Positions 46,572 to 55,069 of a DNA stretch of 61,457 nucleotides are shown piece by piece. Both the position numbers and the translations under genes were made by a program. The first letter of the stretch is position 1, and the number at the start of each line of letters is the position of its first letter. The DNA comes from Oscillospiraceae bacterium (GTDB lineage: Bacteria; Bacillota; Clostridia; Oscillospirales; Ruminococcaceae): NCBI GenBank assembly GCA_030539275.1, contig JAUNSK010000024.1, positions 1 through 61,457 on the forward strand, given 5' to 3'. The notes under the pieces are model-generated. The model did not search any database. It had not been told where the DNA came from and saw only the letters and a program-made list of their open reading frames with translations.

Positions 46572-47753
46572 TTAATGGTGGAAAAGTCTGATGCCCGTAA
46601 ATGCCATTGCAATGTTGTATTTGTTGCATGTTTCAATAACATTGTCATCTCTGATTGATCCGCCTGGCTGTGCAATATATGCAACACCGCTCTTCTTTGC
46701 TCTTTCGATATTATCACCGAACGGGAAAAATGCATCTGAACCAAGACATACGTCCTTATTCTGTGCAAGCCAATCTTTTTGCTGCTGCTTAGTAAATACC
46801 TCTGGCTTAACCTTGAAAATATTCTGCCACGTACCTTCTGCAAGTACATCCATATACTCATCCGAAATGTACACATCTATGGCATTGTCTCTGTCAGCAC
46901 GTCTGATTCCGTCAACAAACTGAAGTGAAAGTACCTGGGGTGCCTGTCTGAGCCACCAGATATCTGCTTTGTTTCCGGCTAGTCTTGTGCAGTGGATACG
47001 TGACTGCTGTCCGGCACCTATACCGATTGCCTGACCGTTCTTGACGTAACATACAGAGTTTGACTGAGTGTATTTTAGTGTTATGAGTGAAATAACAAGA
47101 TCTCTCTTCTTATCCTCAGGAATAACTGTATTGTTTGTGACGACTTTTGCAAGCATATCATTGTCGATCTTAAGATTGTTTCTGCCCTGTTCAAATACAA
47201 TGCCGAATACCTGTTTGCGTTCGATTTCTGCAGGAACGTATGAAGGATCGATCTTAATGATATTATAAGTTCCCTTTCTCTTTGACTTGAGTATTTCAAG
47301 AGCTTCAGGAGTATAGTCAGGAGCTATAATACCGTCTGATACTTCACGCTGTATCATCTTTGCAGTTACTTCATCACAAGTATCGGAAAGTGCTATAAAA
47401 TCACCGTATGATGACATTCTGTCAGCACCTCTTGCTCTTGCATATGCACATGCCATAGGTGACAGTTCACCAAGATCATCAACAAAATATATTTTTTTCA
47501 GAGTATCTGAAAGCGGCTCGCCCACGGCAGCACCAGCCGGTGAAACATGCTTGAATGAAGTTGCAGCACACATACCTGTTGAAGCTTTAAGTTCCTTTAC
47601 AAGCTGCCATCCGTTAAATGCATCAAGAAGATTTATATATCCCGGCTTGCCGTTAAGAATATCTATCGGCAGTTCGGAACCATCTTCAGTAAAAATTCTT
47701 GAAGGCTTCTGATTAGGATTGCATCCATACTTTAGCGCCAGTTCATTTGACAT
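46572..47753 (-). CDS. purH: Stand-alone AICAR transformylase (PurH C-terminal type)
   Basis: This 393-residue protein corresponds to the AICAR formyltransferase half of PurH. It lacks the MGS-like IMP cyclohydrolase domain that normally forms the first 200 residues. It formylates AICAR with 10-formyl-THF. Visible motifs: LKYGCNPNQKPSRIF, TSFKHVSPAGAAVG (with the catalytic Lys-His), KYTQSNSVCYVKNGQAIGIG, HCTRLAGNKADIWWLR and SDAFFPFGDNIERA. The missing cyclisation step is supplied by the PurO-like gene directly upstream. Confidence 0.93.
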   Translation of the reverse strand: MSNELALKYGCNPNQKPSRIFTEDGSELPIDILNGKPGYINLLDAFNGWQLVKELKASTGMCAATSFKHVSPAGAAVGEPLSDTLKKIYFVDDLGELSPMACAYARARGADRMSSYGDFIALSDTCDEVTAKMIQREVSDGIIAPDYTPEALEILKSKRKGTYNIIKIDPSYVPAEIERKQVFGIVFEQGRNNLKIDNDMLAKVVTNNTVIPEDKKRDLVISLITLKYTQSNSVCYVKNGQAIGIGAGQQSRIHCTRLAGNKADIWWLRQAPQVLSLQFVDGIRRADRDNAIDVYISDEYMDVLAEGTWQNIFKVKPEVFTKQQQKDWLAQNKDVCLGSDAFFPFGDNIERAKKSGVAYIAQPGGSIRDDNVIETCNKYNIAMAFTGIRLFHH

Positions 47754-47771
47754 AAAATTCGTCCTTTCCGG

Positions 47772-48488
47772 TTATTTGTTTTTGTTTTCAATAAGAGTTT
47801 CTGCTTTTCCGGTTTCAGTGTTTATATATCTTACGAACAGTGAAACTTTATTATCCTGGTTAAGACTGTTCCATAATGTATTTTTAAATTCGTTTATATC
47901 ATCAGGAATTGAGATGAGCTTTGGTTCTCCCTCAAAGCTGGGAAGCGGATTGCCGTCTCCCATATAGGTATGAATAAAATGACCTTCGCCCTTGACAGGG
48001 TTCTTATATGAGAAAGTATATCTCTGGCATGAATCAGCATTGCCGTTGGCACTTTTAAGTATACTAAGCGCATAATTAAAAGTTTTGTCCTCTTCTACTT
48101 TAATAATTCCGCTGATTCTTGGTGTGTAGTTAGGTGCATCAGGCTCAAATTCCCTGAGTCTGAGTGCCTGTTCAAAGGTCTGCTGATTATTCATCTGCTC
48201 ATATATTGTGTCTGTCTGGTCACCGTTTGTAACTATAGTTTTATTTCCGAGAACACGTACCGGAGCATAGATGATAAGACTTGGATCAGTAAGCTTTGAC
48301 GGATCAAAAGCCTCAGTTCTTATTCCATCGCCGTCAGTAACAAATACTCTGTTGCGGCTGTTTTCACTTCTGCCCATGATAAAGTATGCAGTAACAGCAT
48401 TTTTACCGTCAGCAGATCTGCCTATAATAATACCTCTTCCAGGGTATGAATTTTCTTTTAATTCTTTTTCAATTGAAAGCATTTTCAT
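47772..48488 (-). CDS. purO: IMP cyclohydrolase, PurO (archaeal) type
   Basis: This 238-residue protein matches the IMP_cyclohyd (PurO) family first described in methanogens: NSYPGRGIIIGRSADGKN, AYFIMGRSENSRNR, ALRLREFEPDAPNYTPRISG and FIHTYMGDGNPLPSFEGEP. It closes FAICAR to IMP, the last step of the pathway. It is cytoplasmic and unrelated to the MGS-like domain used by PurH. It sits 18 bases ahead of the stand-alone AICAR transformylase, so the pair replaces bifunctional PurH. Confidence 0.88.
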   Translation of the reverse strand: MKMLSIEKELKENSYPGRGIIIGRSADGKNAVTAYFIMGRSENSRNRVFVTDGDGIRTEAFDPSKLTDPSLIIYAPVRVLGNKTIVTNGDQTDTIYEQMNNQQTFEQALRLREFEPDAPNYTPRISGIIKVEEDKTFNYALSILKSANGNADSCQRYTFSYKNPVKGEGHFIHTYMGDGNPLPSFEGEPKLISIPDDINEFKNTLWNSLNQDNKVSLFVRYINTETGKAETLIENKNK

Positions 48489-48502
48489 ATGTTCAAACCA
48501 CC

Positions 48503-49129
48503 TTAATCTATTATATGTGCAACATTATCTGTAACCTGGATCCTGTCCTCACAAAGCAGAGATACAGCCATGGGGAGTATCTTCCACTCTGCCTGTTCCA
48601 TTACTCTTTTCTGAAGGATTTCAGGTGTATCATCATTTCTGACCTCAACTGCCTTCTGCAGGATGATCGGACCTCCGTCACATTCTGACGTTACAAAATG
48701 AACAGTAGCACCTGTGACCTTTACACCGCGTCTGAGAACTTCTTCATGAACATGAAGACCATAATATCCTTTTCCGCAGAACGAAGGAATAAGCGCAGGA
48801 TGAACGTTCACCATTTTATTTTCATATGCACTGCAGACACTGTCATCAAGTATAGTCATAAATCCTGCATAAACAACTATATCAGCTTTTTCTTCATTCA
48901 GTGCATCAAGAACGGCCCTGCTGTAATCTGCAACACTTTTGTAAAGCTTTCTTTCAAGAACAAGAGTTTTAATATCGTTTTTTCTAGCTCTCTCAAGTGC
49001 ATATGCATCAGGCTTTGAAGAAATAACGCATGTTATCTTTCCACCGGTTATTTCACCGTTTTTCTGTGAATCAATAAGTGCCTGAAGATTAGTACCGCCT
49101 CCGGAAACAAGTACAACTATATTTTTCAT
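48503..49129 (-). CDS. purN: Phosphoribosylglycinamide formyltransferase
   Basis: PurN transfers a formyl group from 10-formyl-THF to GAR. The 208-residue protein has VLVSGGGTNLQALID at the start, the Asn-His-Asp catalytic set within MVNVHPALIPSFCG (loop and active-site residues), and TGATVHFVTSECDGGPII near 140. Normal family length. It is 15 bases after purM and 14 before purO. Confidence 0.96.
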   Translation of the reverse strand: MKNIVVLVSGGGTNLQALIDSQKNGEITGGKITCVISSKPDAYALERARKNDIKTLVLERKLYKSVADYSRAVLDALNEEKADIVVYAGFMTILDDSVCSAYENKMVNVHPALIPSFCGKGYYGLHVHEEVLRRGVKVTGATVHFVTSECDGGPIILQKAVEVRNDDTPEILQKRVMEQAEWKILPMAVSLLCEDRIQVTDNVAHIID

Positions 49130-49144
49130 TATATCCTCCGAAAA

Positions 49145-50179
49145 CTACTTGATGATAACGCCTTCATCACCTGATACCAGTTCACCGAGAATATATGCAG
49201 TCTCGCCTGCTGCATTAAGAACTGATACAGCCTTGTCAGCATCGTTTTTATCAACTACAACTGCCATACCAACACCCATATTGAATGTGTTGAACATGTC
49301 TCTCTCAGGAATTTTTCCTGTTCTTGCAACAAGGTCAAAAATAGGTAGAACCTGAACACTTGCTCTTTCTATACTTGCAGATATACCGGCCGGAAGTGAA
49401 CGAGGAATGTTTTCATAGAAACCGCCTCCGGTAATATGAGAAATAGACTTGACCTTTACGCTGTCAAGAAGACTGAGAATTGATTTAACATATATTTTTG
49501 TCGGAGTAAGAAGAGTTTCTCCGAGAGTTGCTCCAAGATCATCAAAATGACGTGAAAGATTTTCATTATTGACTGTAAATACTTTTCGTATAAGTGAAAA
49601 GCCGTTTGAATGCACACCACTTGACTTAAGTGCTATCATTACATCGCCAGGCTTCTGTTCTTCAGTTTTAATGATCTTGTCCTTGTCAACAACACCAACT
49701 GAAAAACCTGCAAGATCGTATTCATCAACAGGATAAAATCCAGGCATTTCAGCTGTTTCACCGCCGACAAGTGCGCATCCTGACTGTACACATCCCTCTG
49801 CAACACCTGAAACGATCTGTGCAACTTTTTCCGGATAGTTCTTTCCCACTGCTATATAGTCAAGGAAAAACTGAGGCTTTGCACCGCAGCAAATGATGTC
49901 ATTTACACACATTGCAACACAGTCTATACCAACAGTATCATGCTTGTCCATTAAAAAAGCGATCTTAAGCTTTGTTCCGACACCGTCTGTTCCTGATACA
50001 AGTACAGGCTTGTTTATACCTGTCATATCAAGTTCATACAAACCGCCGAATCCGCCTAAACCGGAAATAACACTGCTTGTCATAGTTCTTGCAACATGCG
50101 ATTTCATAAGTTCAACTGCCTTGTAACCAGCTGTTACGTCAACGCCTGCCTCTTTATAGCTCTCTGAAAAACTCTTCAT
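49145..50179 (-). CDS. purM: Phosphoribosylformylglycinamidine cyclo-ligase
   Basis: PurM (AIR synthetase) closes FGAM to AIR with ATP. The 344-residue protein begins [20 protein letters not shown] and shows [55 protein letters not shown] and [16 protein letters not shown], all family signatures. Cytoplasmic homodimer, standard length. Between purF and purN in the operon. Confidence 0.97.
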   Translation of the reverse strand: MKSFSESYKEAGVDVTAGYKAVELMKSHVARTMTSSVISGLGGFGGLYELDMTGINKPVLVSGTDGVGTKLKIAFLMDKHDTVGIDCVAMCVNDIICCGAKPQFFLDYIAVGKNYPEKVAQIVSGVAEGCVQSGCALVGGETAEMPGFYPVDEYDLAGFSVGVVDKDKIIKTEEQKPGDVMIALKSSGVHSNGFSLIRKVFTVNNENLSRHFDDLGATLGETLLTPTKIYVKSILSLLDSVKVKSISHITGGGFYENIPRSLPAGISASIERASVQVLPIFDLVARTGKIPERDMFNTFNMGVGMAVVVDKNDADKAVSVLNAAGETAYILGELVSGDEGVIIK

Positions 50180-50212
50180 TAATTAAATCCTCCGTTGTTT
50201 ATTTAAAGCCTC

Positions 50213-51640
50213 TCAGCTTTCTTCGCCGATTTTAAATTCAAATTTATCCTTTGGCATTTCAGACGGTACCGGTATAGGATATTTACCGTCGAAGCATGCT
50301 GTACAGAAACCACATGACGGGTTCTGAGCAATCTTCTTTACGTTTTCTACACTCAGATATCCAAGACTGTCTGCACCGATATGCTTTGCTATTTCAGGTA
50401 CTGACATATTGCAGGCTATAAGATTTTCCCTGCTGTCTATATCTGTACCAAAGTAACATGGATTAGTAAAAGGCGGGCTGGATATACGCATGTGCACTTC
50501 TTTTGCACCTGCTTCGCGGATAAGATCAACTATATGCCTGCACGTTGTTCCTCTTACGATACTGTCATCTATAAGAATTACTCTTTTTCCTCTGACAACT
50601 TCTTTTACAACATTAAGTTTTATACGAACAGAGTTTGTTCTCTGTGACTGTGACGGCTGTATGAACGTTCTGCCTACATATCTGTTTTTGATAAAGCCTA
50701 CTCCATAAGGAATTCCCGATGCATTTGCAAGTCCGAGTGCAGCGTCAAGACCACTGTCCGGTACGCCGATAACAACATCAGCATCAACAGGATGTTCTTT
50801 CCACAAAAGTTCTCCGGCACGCATTCTTGCGTTATGAACTCCTGCCCCCTCAATTACTGAGTCAGGACGGGCAAAATATACGTATTCAAACACACAGAAT
50901 GTACTTGGACCGCCGCAGTGAGTCTGAATGGAGCGAACGCCGTTTTCATCAACTACAACCATTTCACCCGGAAGAATGTCTCTTTCGAATACAGCCCCGA
51001 TACTGTCCAGTGCACAGGATTCAGAAGCTACTACTACAGCGCCTTCCTTTGTCCTTCCCATACACAGAGGCCTGAAACCGTTAGGGTCTCTTAATGCGAT
51101 CAGTTTTTTAGGAGACATTATTACAAGTGAATATGCACCCTTAAGCTTTTCGACTGCCTTTTCAACTGCATCCTCTATGGAAGGCTGAATAAGTCTCTGT
51201 TCTGTTATCGCATAAGAAATTACTTCTGTATCATTAGTGCTGTGAAAAATAGCACCTTTTAATTCATATTCTTCTCTGAGTTCACGTGTATTGACCAGAT
51301 TTCCGTTATGTGCTATTGATAAAGGTCCCTTTACATGTCTTACGACCAGCGGCTGTGCATTTGATCTGTTGGAATTACCTGTTGTCGAGTATCTGACATG
51401 TCCGATAGCAATATTACCATTGCCAAGCTTTGCAAGCCTTTCTTTGTCAAAAACCTCATGAACAAGTCCAAGATCTTTATAATATGAAAACACACCTTTG
51501 TCATTGACAACTATCCCGCAGCTTTCCTGTCCTCTGTGCTGCAGTGCATAAAGTGCAACATATGCATCAGCTGCGACATTTGTGGTCTTATTGCTGTAAA
51601 TGCCGAAAACTCCGCATTCTTCATTTATAGTATTGAACAT
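50213..51640 (-). CDS. purF: Amidophosphoribosyltransferase
   Basis: PurF makes phosphoribosylamine from PRPP and glutamine, the committed step. The 475-residue protein begins MFNTINEECGVFGIYSNK: a short propeptide of eight residues before the catalytic Cys9, as in the Bacillus-type enzyme. The glutaminase region has VRYSTTGNSN and AHNGNLVNT. The PRPP loop is VILIDDSIVRGTT. The C-terminal CGFCTAC, with another Cys in IACNMS, indicates the [4Fe-4S] form sensitive to oxygen, fitting an anaerobe. Confidence 0.97.
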   Translation of the reverse strand: MFNTINEECGVFGIYSNKTTNVAADAYVALYALQHRGQESCGIVVNDKGVFSYYKDLGLVHEVFDKERLAKLGNGNIAIGHVRYSTTGNSNRSNAQPLVVRHVKGPLSIAHNGNLVNTRELREEYELKGAIFHSTNDTEVISYAITEQRLIQPSIEDAVEKAVEKLKGAYSLVIMSPKKLIALRDPNGFRPLCMGRTKEGAVVVASESCALDSIGAVFERDILPGEMVVVDENGVRSIQTHCGGPSTFCVFEYVYFARPDSVIEGAGVHNARMRAGELLWKEHPVDADVVIGVPDSGLDAALGLANASGIPYGVGFIKNRYVGRTFIQPSQSQRTNSVRIKLNVVKEVVRGKRVILIDDSIVRGTTCRHIVDLIREAGAKEVHMRISSPPFTNPCYFGTDIDSRENLIACNMSVPEIAKHIGADSLGYLSVENVKKIAQNPSCGFCTACFDGKYPIPVPSEMPKDKFEFKIGEES

Positions 51641-51682
51641 TTTACAACCTCAATTCTCATCAAAGTAAGTTTGCATTTTACA

Positions 51683-51705
51683 GCTTTCCGGATTTTCCGG
51701 AAAGC
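51683..51705 (-). promoter_or_regulatory. Intercistronic hairpin between purC and purF
   Basis: Perfect 10-base arms GCTTTCCGGA and TCCGGAAAGC with a 3-base loop lie in the 80-base gap. There is no U tract after it, so an RNA-processing or stability role is more likely than termination. Confidence 0.5.
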
Positions 51706-51720
51706 ATATTAACAAGTTGA

Positions 51721-52440
51721 TTACTCGCCGAGAAGTCTCTTCATGATTTCTTTATATGCGTCTTCTTCTCCGCCAAGATTTCTTCTGAAACGATCCTTGT
51801 CCAGTTTCTCTTTTGTTACGCTGTCCCAGAATCTGCATGTATCAGGTGAGATCTCGTCAGCGAGAACGATCTTGCCGTCAGTTGTTCTTCCGAATTCAAG
51901 CTTGAAGTCAATAAGTTCAATGTTGAGGTCTATAAGGTATTCAGAAAGGATGGTATTGATCTTGAGTGAATACTCAGCGATGAGATCAAGTTCTTCCTTT
52001 GTGCACCACTGCATAGCCATGATATGATATTCATTTACCATAGGATCGCCGAGTGCGTCGTCCTTATAGCAGTATTCAAGAACAGTCTTTGAAAGCTTTG
52101 TTCCTTCTTCAAGGCCGAGTCTCTTTGCAAGTGAACCTGCTGCAATATTACGTACGATTACTTCAAGAGGAACGATCTTTACTCTCTTTACAATTGTTTC
52201 TCTGTCTGAGATTTCTTCAACGAGATGTGTAGGAATGCCCTTGCTTTCAAGCATCTTCATGAGATGATTAGTTACTCTGTTGTTGATGATTCCCTTGTTG
52301 TGGATAGTACCCTTTTTCTCGCCGTTAAAAGCTGTAGCATCATCTTTATAATCAACTATTACGTATTCGCTGTTATTTGTAGCGTATACTTTCTTAGCTT
52401 TACCTTCATATAACTGCTCTGTTTTCTGCAAATTTTCCAT
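51721..52440 (-). CDS. purC: SAICAR synthetase
   Basis: PurC joins aspartate to CAIR with ATP. The 239-residue protein shows [11 protein letters not shown] at the start, [33 protein letters not shown]-type core with the [11 protein letters not shown] loop, and [14 protein letters not shown] near the end. Standard length for the bacterial monofunctional enzyme. Second gene of the operon. Confidence 0.97.
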   Translation of the reverse strand: MENLQKTEQLYEGKAKKVYATNNSEYVIVDYKDDATAFNGEKKGTIHNKGIINNRVTNHLMKMLESKGIPTHLVEEISDRETIVKRVKIVPLEVIVRNIAAGSLAKRLGLEEGTKLSKTVLEYCYKDDALGDPMVNEYHIMAMQWCTKEELDLIAEYSLKINTILSEYLIDLNIELIDFKLEFGRTTDGKIVLADEISPDTCRFWDSVTKEKLDKDRFRRNLGGEEDAYKEIMKRLLGE

Positions 52441-52517
52441 GATAATACTCCCATTCCCCGCTTTTTGCGGAATAAACTAAAATATTTTTATCATCCTGTT
52501 AAAAAACAGATTAATGA

Positions 52518-53024
52518 TCAGACAATAAGCTCATCTATTGATTTCTGAAGTTTCGCGTCCTTATCAAGGACTTTTTTACACATCTGTGCTTTCATTTCTG
52601 TAAGCTGAGCTGCGATTTTTTCGTCGGAAAGAGCCAGCATCTGCAATGCAAGAAGAGCTGCATTGGCAGCACCGTTTATAGCTACTGTCGCAACCGGAAT
52701 TCCCTTCGGCATCTGGACTGTTGCAAGAAGAGCATCCATGCCGTCAAGTCTTGATGATTCCATAGGAATACCTATTACAGGAATAATTGTATGTGCTGCA
52801 AGAACACCTGCAAGATGAGCTGCCATTCCTGCTGCTGCTATAATAACACTGAAACCATTTTTAACTGCATTTTTTGAAAATTCAGCAGCCTGATCAGGAG
52901 TACGGTGAGCAGACATTACGTGTATTTCATACTCAACTCCGAATTTCTTGAGTTCTTTTGCTGCGTCAATGACTACAGGCAGATCACTGTCGCTGCCCAT
53001 AATAATCGCTACTTTTTTAGACAT
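52518..53024 (-). CDS. purE: N5-carboxyaminoimidazole ribonucleotide mutase
   Basis: PurE rearranges N5-CAIR to CAIR. The 168-residue protein has the class I signature: [67 protein letters not shown]-type loop (split here as IGIPMESS and [19 protein letters not shown]). No purK is present in this window. First gene of the purine operon; GGAGG precedes the ATG, and a terminator with a leader ORF lies immediately upstream. Confidence 0.97.
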   Translation of the reverse strand: MSKKVAIIMGSDSDLPVVIDAAKELKKFGVEYEIHVMSAHRTPDQAAEFSKNAVKNGFSVIIAAAGMAAHLAGVLAAHTIIPVIGIPMESSRLDGMDALLATVQMPKGIPVATVAINGAANAALLALQMLALSDEKIAAQLTEMKAQMCKKVLDKDAKLQKSIDELIV

Positions 53025-53056
53025 TGTAATGTGAACCTCCAGATTTTTTTTAGAAA

Positions 53057-53084
53057 AATAAAAAACTGCGACATAGTCACAGTT
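53057..53084 (-). terminator. Leader terminator (attenuator) ahead of purE
   Basis: Arms AACTGTGAC and GTCGCAGTT pair over 9 bp (one G-U) with a 3-base loop, followed by TTTTTTATTTTT on the transcribed strand. It lies inside the leader of the pur operon, after the promoter and before the purE ribosome binding site, so it can only serve to attenuate the operon. Confidence 0.8.
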
Positions 53085-53208
53085 GTATTAATATAATATT
53101 TCTATATTTTAACATTTCTGAGTGATGAGAGGCACATGAGATTGCAGTGTCCCCGCTGAAATAACAATATGTATTTTTATTGTCTGAACACGCGTGATTG
53201 TATCTCAT
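53077..53208 (-). CDS. Leader ORF of the purine operon (43 codons)
   Basis: A short frame starts at an ATG at 53208 (MRYNHACSDNK...) with GAGGTG five bases upstream, and ends at a TGA (53079-53077) inside the 5' arm of the leader terminator. The 43-residue product is hydrophilic, with four Cys, four His and many Ser, and has no signal peptide; I recognise no family. A ribosome reaching the stop would cover the terminator arm and favour read-through. The same RNA can also fold: 53208-53202 pairs with 53142-53136, 53191-53186 with 53152-53147, and 53182-53178 with 53169-53165, with the start codon inside the outer helix. So it may be a true leader peptide, a structured ligand-binding RNA, or both. 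It is not a purine, ZTP, PRPP or THF riboswitch by the consensus I know. Confidence 0.5.
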   Translation of the reverse strand: MRYNHACSDNKNTYCYFSGDTAISCASHHSEMLKYRNIILIQL

Positions 53209-53246
53209 ACCTACACCTCATTCCCATTTCAACATTATCTTATAAT

Positions 53247-53275
53247 ATTATACAGTATTTATTTTTTTTTTTCAA
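53247..53275 (-). promoter_or_regulatory. Promoter of the purine operon
   Basis: TTGAAA (53275-53270), a 17-base A-rich spacer and TATAAT (53252-53247) lie on the minus strand. Transcription should begin near 53240, giving a leader of about 215 bases to purE. I see no Bacillus-type PurBox next to it. Confidence 0.7.
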
Positions 53276-53372
53276 CTCTTTTTTTAAAAAAATGAAGATT
53301 TGAATACCTTGACAGAAAAAAACTGAAATGGTGTATGAAACATGTATTAACTAAATAGACCTCAAGATTTTG

Positions 53373-54611
53373 TCATAGCTGTGAAGTCTTTATATCAGCA
53401 GAAAGTATCATCTTTGAGATCAGCTTGTCACGATTATCCATATGTCTCTGAAGAGATGTGAAAAGTACTATAGGATCAATTGGTTTTGCAAGATGCGCAT
53501 TCATTCCCGATTCTTTTGATTTTTCTATGTCTTCTTCAAAAGCATTTGCAGTCATTGCAATTACAGGAACTGATTTGCTGTCGGCTCTTCCTGATTCTCT
53601 TATTTTTTTAGCAGCACACAGACCATCCATAACAGGCATGCGTATGTCCATAAGTACAGCGTCATAATAAAATTCTTCTGAGACCAGATACTGCCCTACA
53701 GCTTCTTCACCATTAAAAGCGCAGTCAACTATAGCGCCTGTACTTGAAAGAAGATTTTTTGCAATATCTATGTTTATCTTATGATCATCTGCGATCAGGA
53801 CTCTTCTTCCGCTGAAATCATAATTCTGTTTTATCTGTCCTGCACGTACACGTGAGCGCTTATCAGCTTTAGTACTGACACCGAGCTTTACTTCAACAAT
53901 AAAAACAGAACCAACGCCCTTGCGGCTCACTACATCAATTTTTCCGTCCATAAGTTCAACTAAACTCTTACATATGGCAAGTCCGAGTCCTGTACCTCCG
54001 TACTGGGCAGTAAGTCCCCCGTTTTCCTGGGAAAAAGCATCAAATAAGTACTGCATATAATTTTTGTCAATACCAATACCAGTATCACTTATCTTGAATC
54101 TTATCACCGCATATTCGGTGTTTTTGCTTTCCATCTGGATAACAAACCTGACACGTCCGCCGGCTGATGTAAACTTGACTGCATTTGATATTATATTAAC
54201 CAGTACCTGTTTGAGTTTTTTTGCATCTCCTACATATACATCATCGATCGGTCCGTTAATAACAGAATTATAATCCACGTCTGCATCCATAGCCTGCGAA
54301 CGCATGATCACATTTATTTCTTCAATGAACTCCCTGAAATAAATATCATCATTTCTGAGAATCATCTTACCGCTCTGGATATTTGACATATCAAGAACAT
54401 CATTTATAAGTGCAAGCAGAAATTTTGCAGATGAATCAATCTTGGAAAGACTCGCTGAAACTGCCTGGGCATCATTTATATTCTGTTGTGCAATAGCTGT
54501 TAATCCAAGTATTGCATTTATAGGAGTACGCATTTCATGACTCATTCGTGATAGAAATTCCTTACGTGTTATCTCCGCACATATTTCATCATTTGATGAA
54601 CTCTGATTCAT
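53373..54611 (-). CDS. Sensorless hybrid histidine kinase with receiver domain
   Basis: The product has 412 residues from the ATG at 54611, where AGAAGG stands six bases upstream (an ATG at 54650 lacks such a site). The phospho-accepting His is residue 25 (LSRMSHEMRTPINAI), so there is no room for a sensor domain. The ATPase domain (NIISNAVKFTS, DTGIGIDKNY, TGLGLAICKSL) is followed by a receiver domain (about 280-400) with ADD pocket and acceptor Asp in VLMDIRMPVMDG. The kinase and receiver are paralogous to those of the large kinase at 34612-37740; the shared NYDFSGR linker and NAFEEDIEKSK segment make recent common origin likely. Either it relies on a partner for sensing or it acts in a phosphorelay. 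Confidence 0.88.
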   Translation of the reverse strand: MNQSSSNDEICAEITRKEFLSRMSHEMRTPINAILGLTAIAQQNINDAQAVSASLSKIDSSAKFLLALINDVLDMSNIQSGKMILRNDDIYFREFIEEINVIMRSQAMDADVDYNSVINGPIDDVYVGDAKKLKQVLVNIISNAVKFTSAGGRVRFVIQMESKNTEYAVIRFKISDTGIGIDKNYMQYLFDAFSQENGGLTAQYGGTGLGLAICKSLVELMDGKIDVVSRKGVGSVFIVEVKLGVSTKADKRSRVRAGQIKQNYDFSGRRVLIADDHKINIDIAKNLLSSTGAIVDCAFNGEEAVGQYLVSEEFYYDAVLMDIRMPVMDGLCAAKKIRESGRADSKSVPVIAMTANAFEEDIEKSKESGMNAHLAKPIDPIVLFTSLQRHMDNRDKLISKMILSADIKTSQL

Positions 54612-54650
54612 ATTGATCCTTCTCTTTCTTATAAATATTTCCGGATTCAT

Positions 54651-54980
54651 TTATTCAATCTATCTGTGATTTATTTTACAACACTTTACAGTAACTAGCA
54701 ATGCATTTGGGAATGATATATCTGCTATTCATTTTCATGAATATTGTTATTATATGTTTTAAATTGCATGAAATAACAGTAAATAAAGGCTTTTGCAGAT
54801 CAATACATTTTCACATGAAGCACATTTCAGATTAACAGTTCTTTATGCACATTCATTCAAGCTGCGAATATTGAAAATAAACTCATTAATAAATATATAA
54901 GATCCTTACCGGACTGATATTTTTATATTACTGGCCGCCCTTTGCGCTGCTCATTTTATACTGGTTATATCTCGTACATA
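54651..54980. other. Intergenic region ahead of the cellulase gene
   Basis: An AT-rich stretch of 330 bases between the divergent kinase and cellulase genes. I see no coding frame, riboswitch or repeat in it; the only clear element is the cellulase promoter at its right end. Confidence 0.5.
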
Positions 54981-55009
54981 TTGACTTTTATCACAGAATA
55001 TTGTACTAT
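54981..55009 (+). promoter_or_regulatory. Promoter of the GH5 cellulase gene
   Basis: TTGACT (54981-54986), a 17-base spacer and TACTAT (55004-55009). The ATG is 61 bases downstream, preceded by GGAGG. Confidence 0.6.
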
Positions 55010-55069
55010 TATATTAATAGTATATACCTTTTAATTCAAGTTATTTATACATAATATGGAGGTTTAGTA

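Noticed and set aside
53057-53240. Known purine, ZTP, PRPP or THF riboswitch in the pur leader
   Set aside because: None of the conserved core sequences I know for those classes is present; only the terminator and the nested helices are seen.
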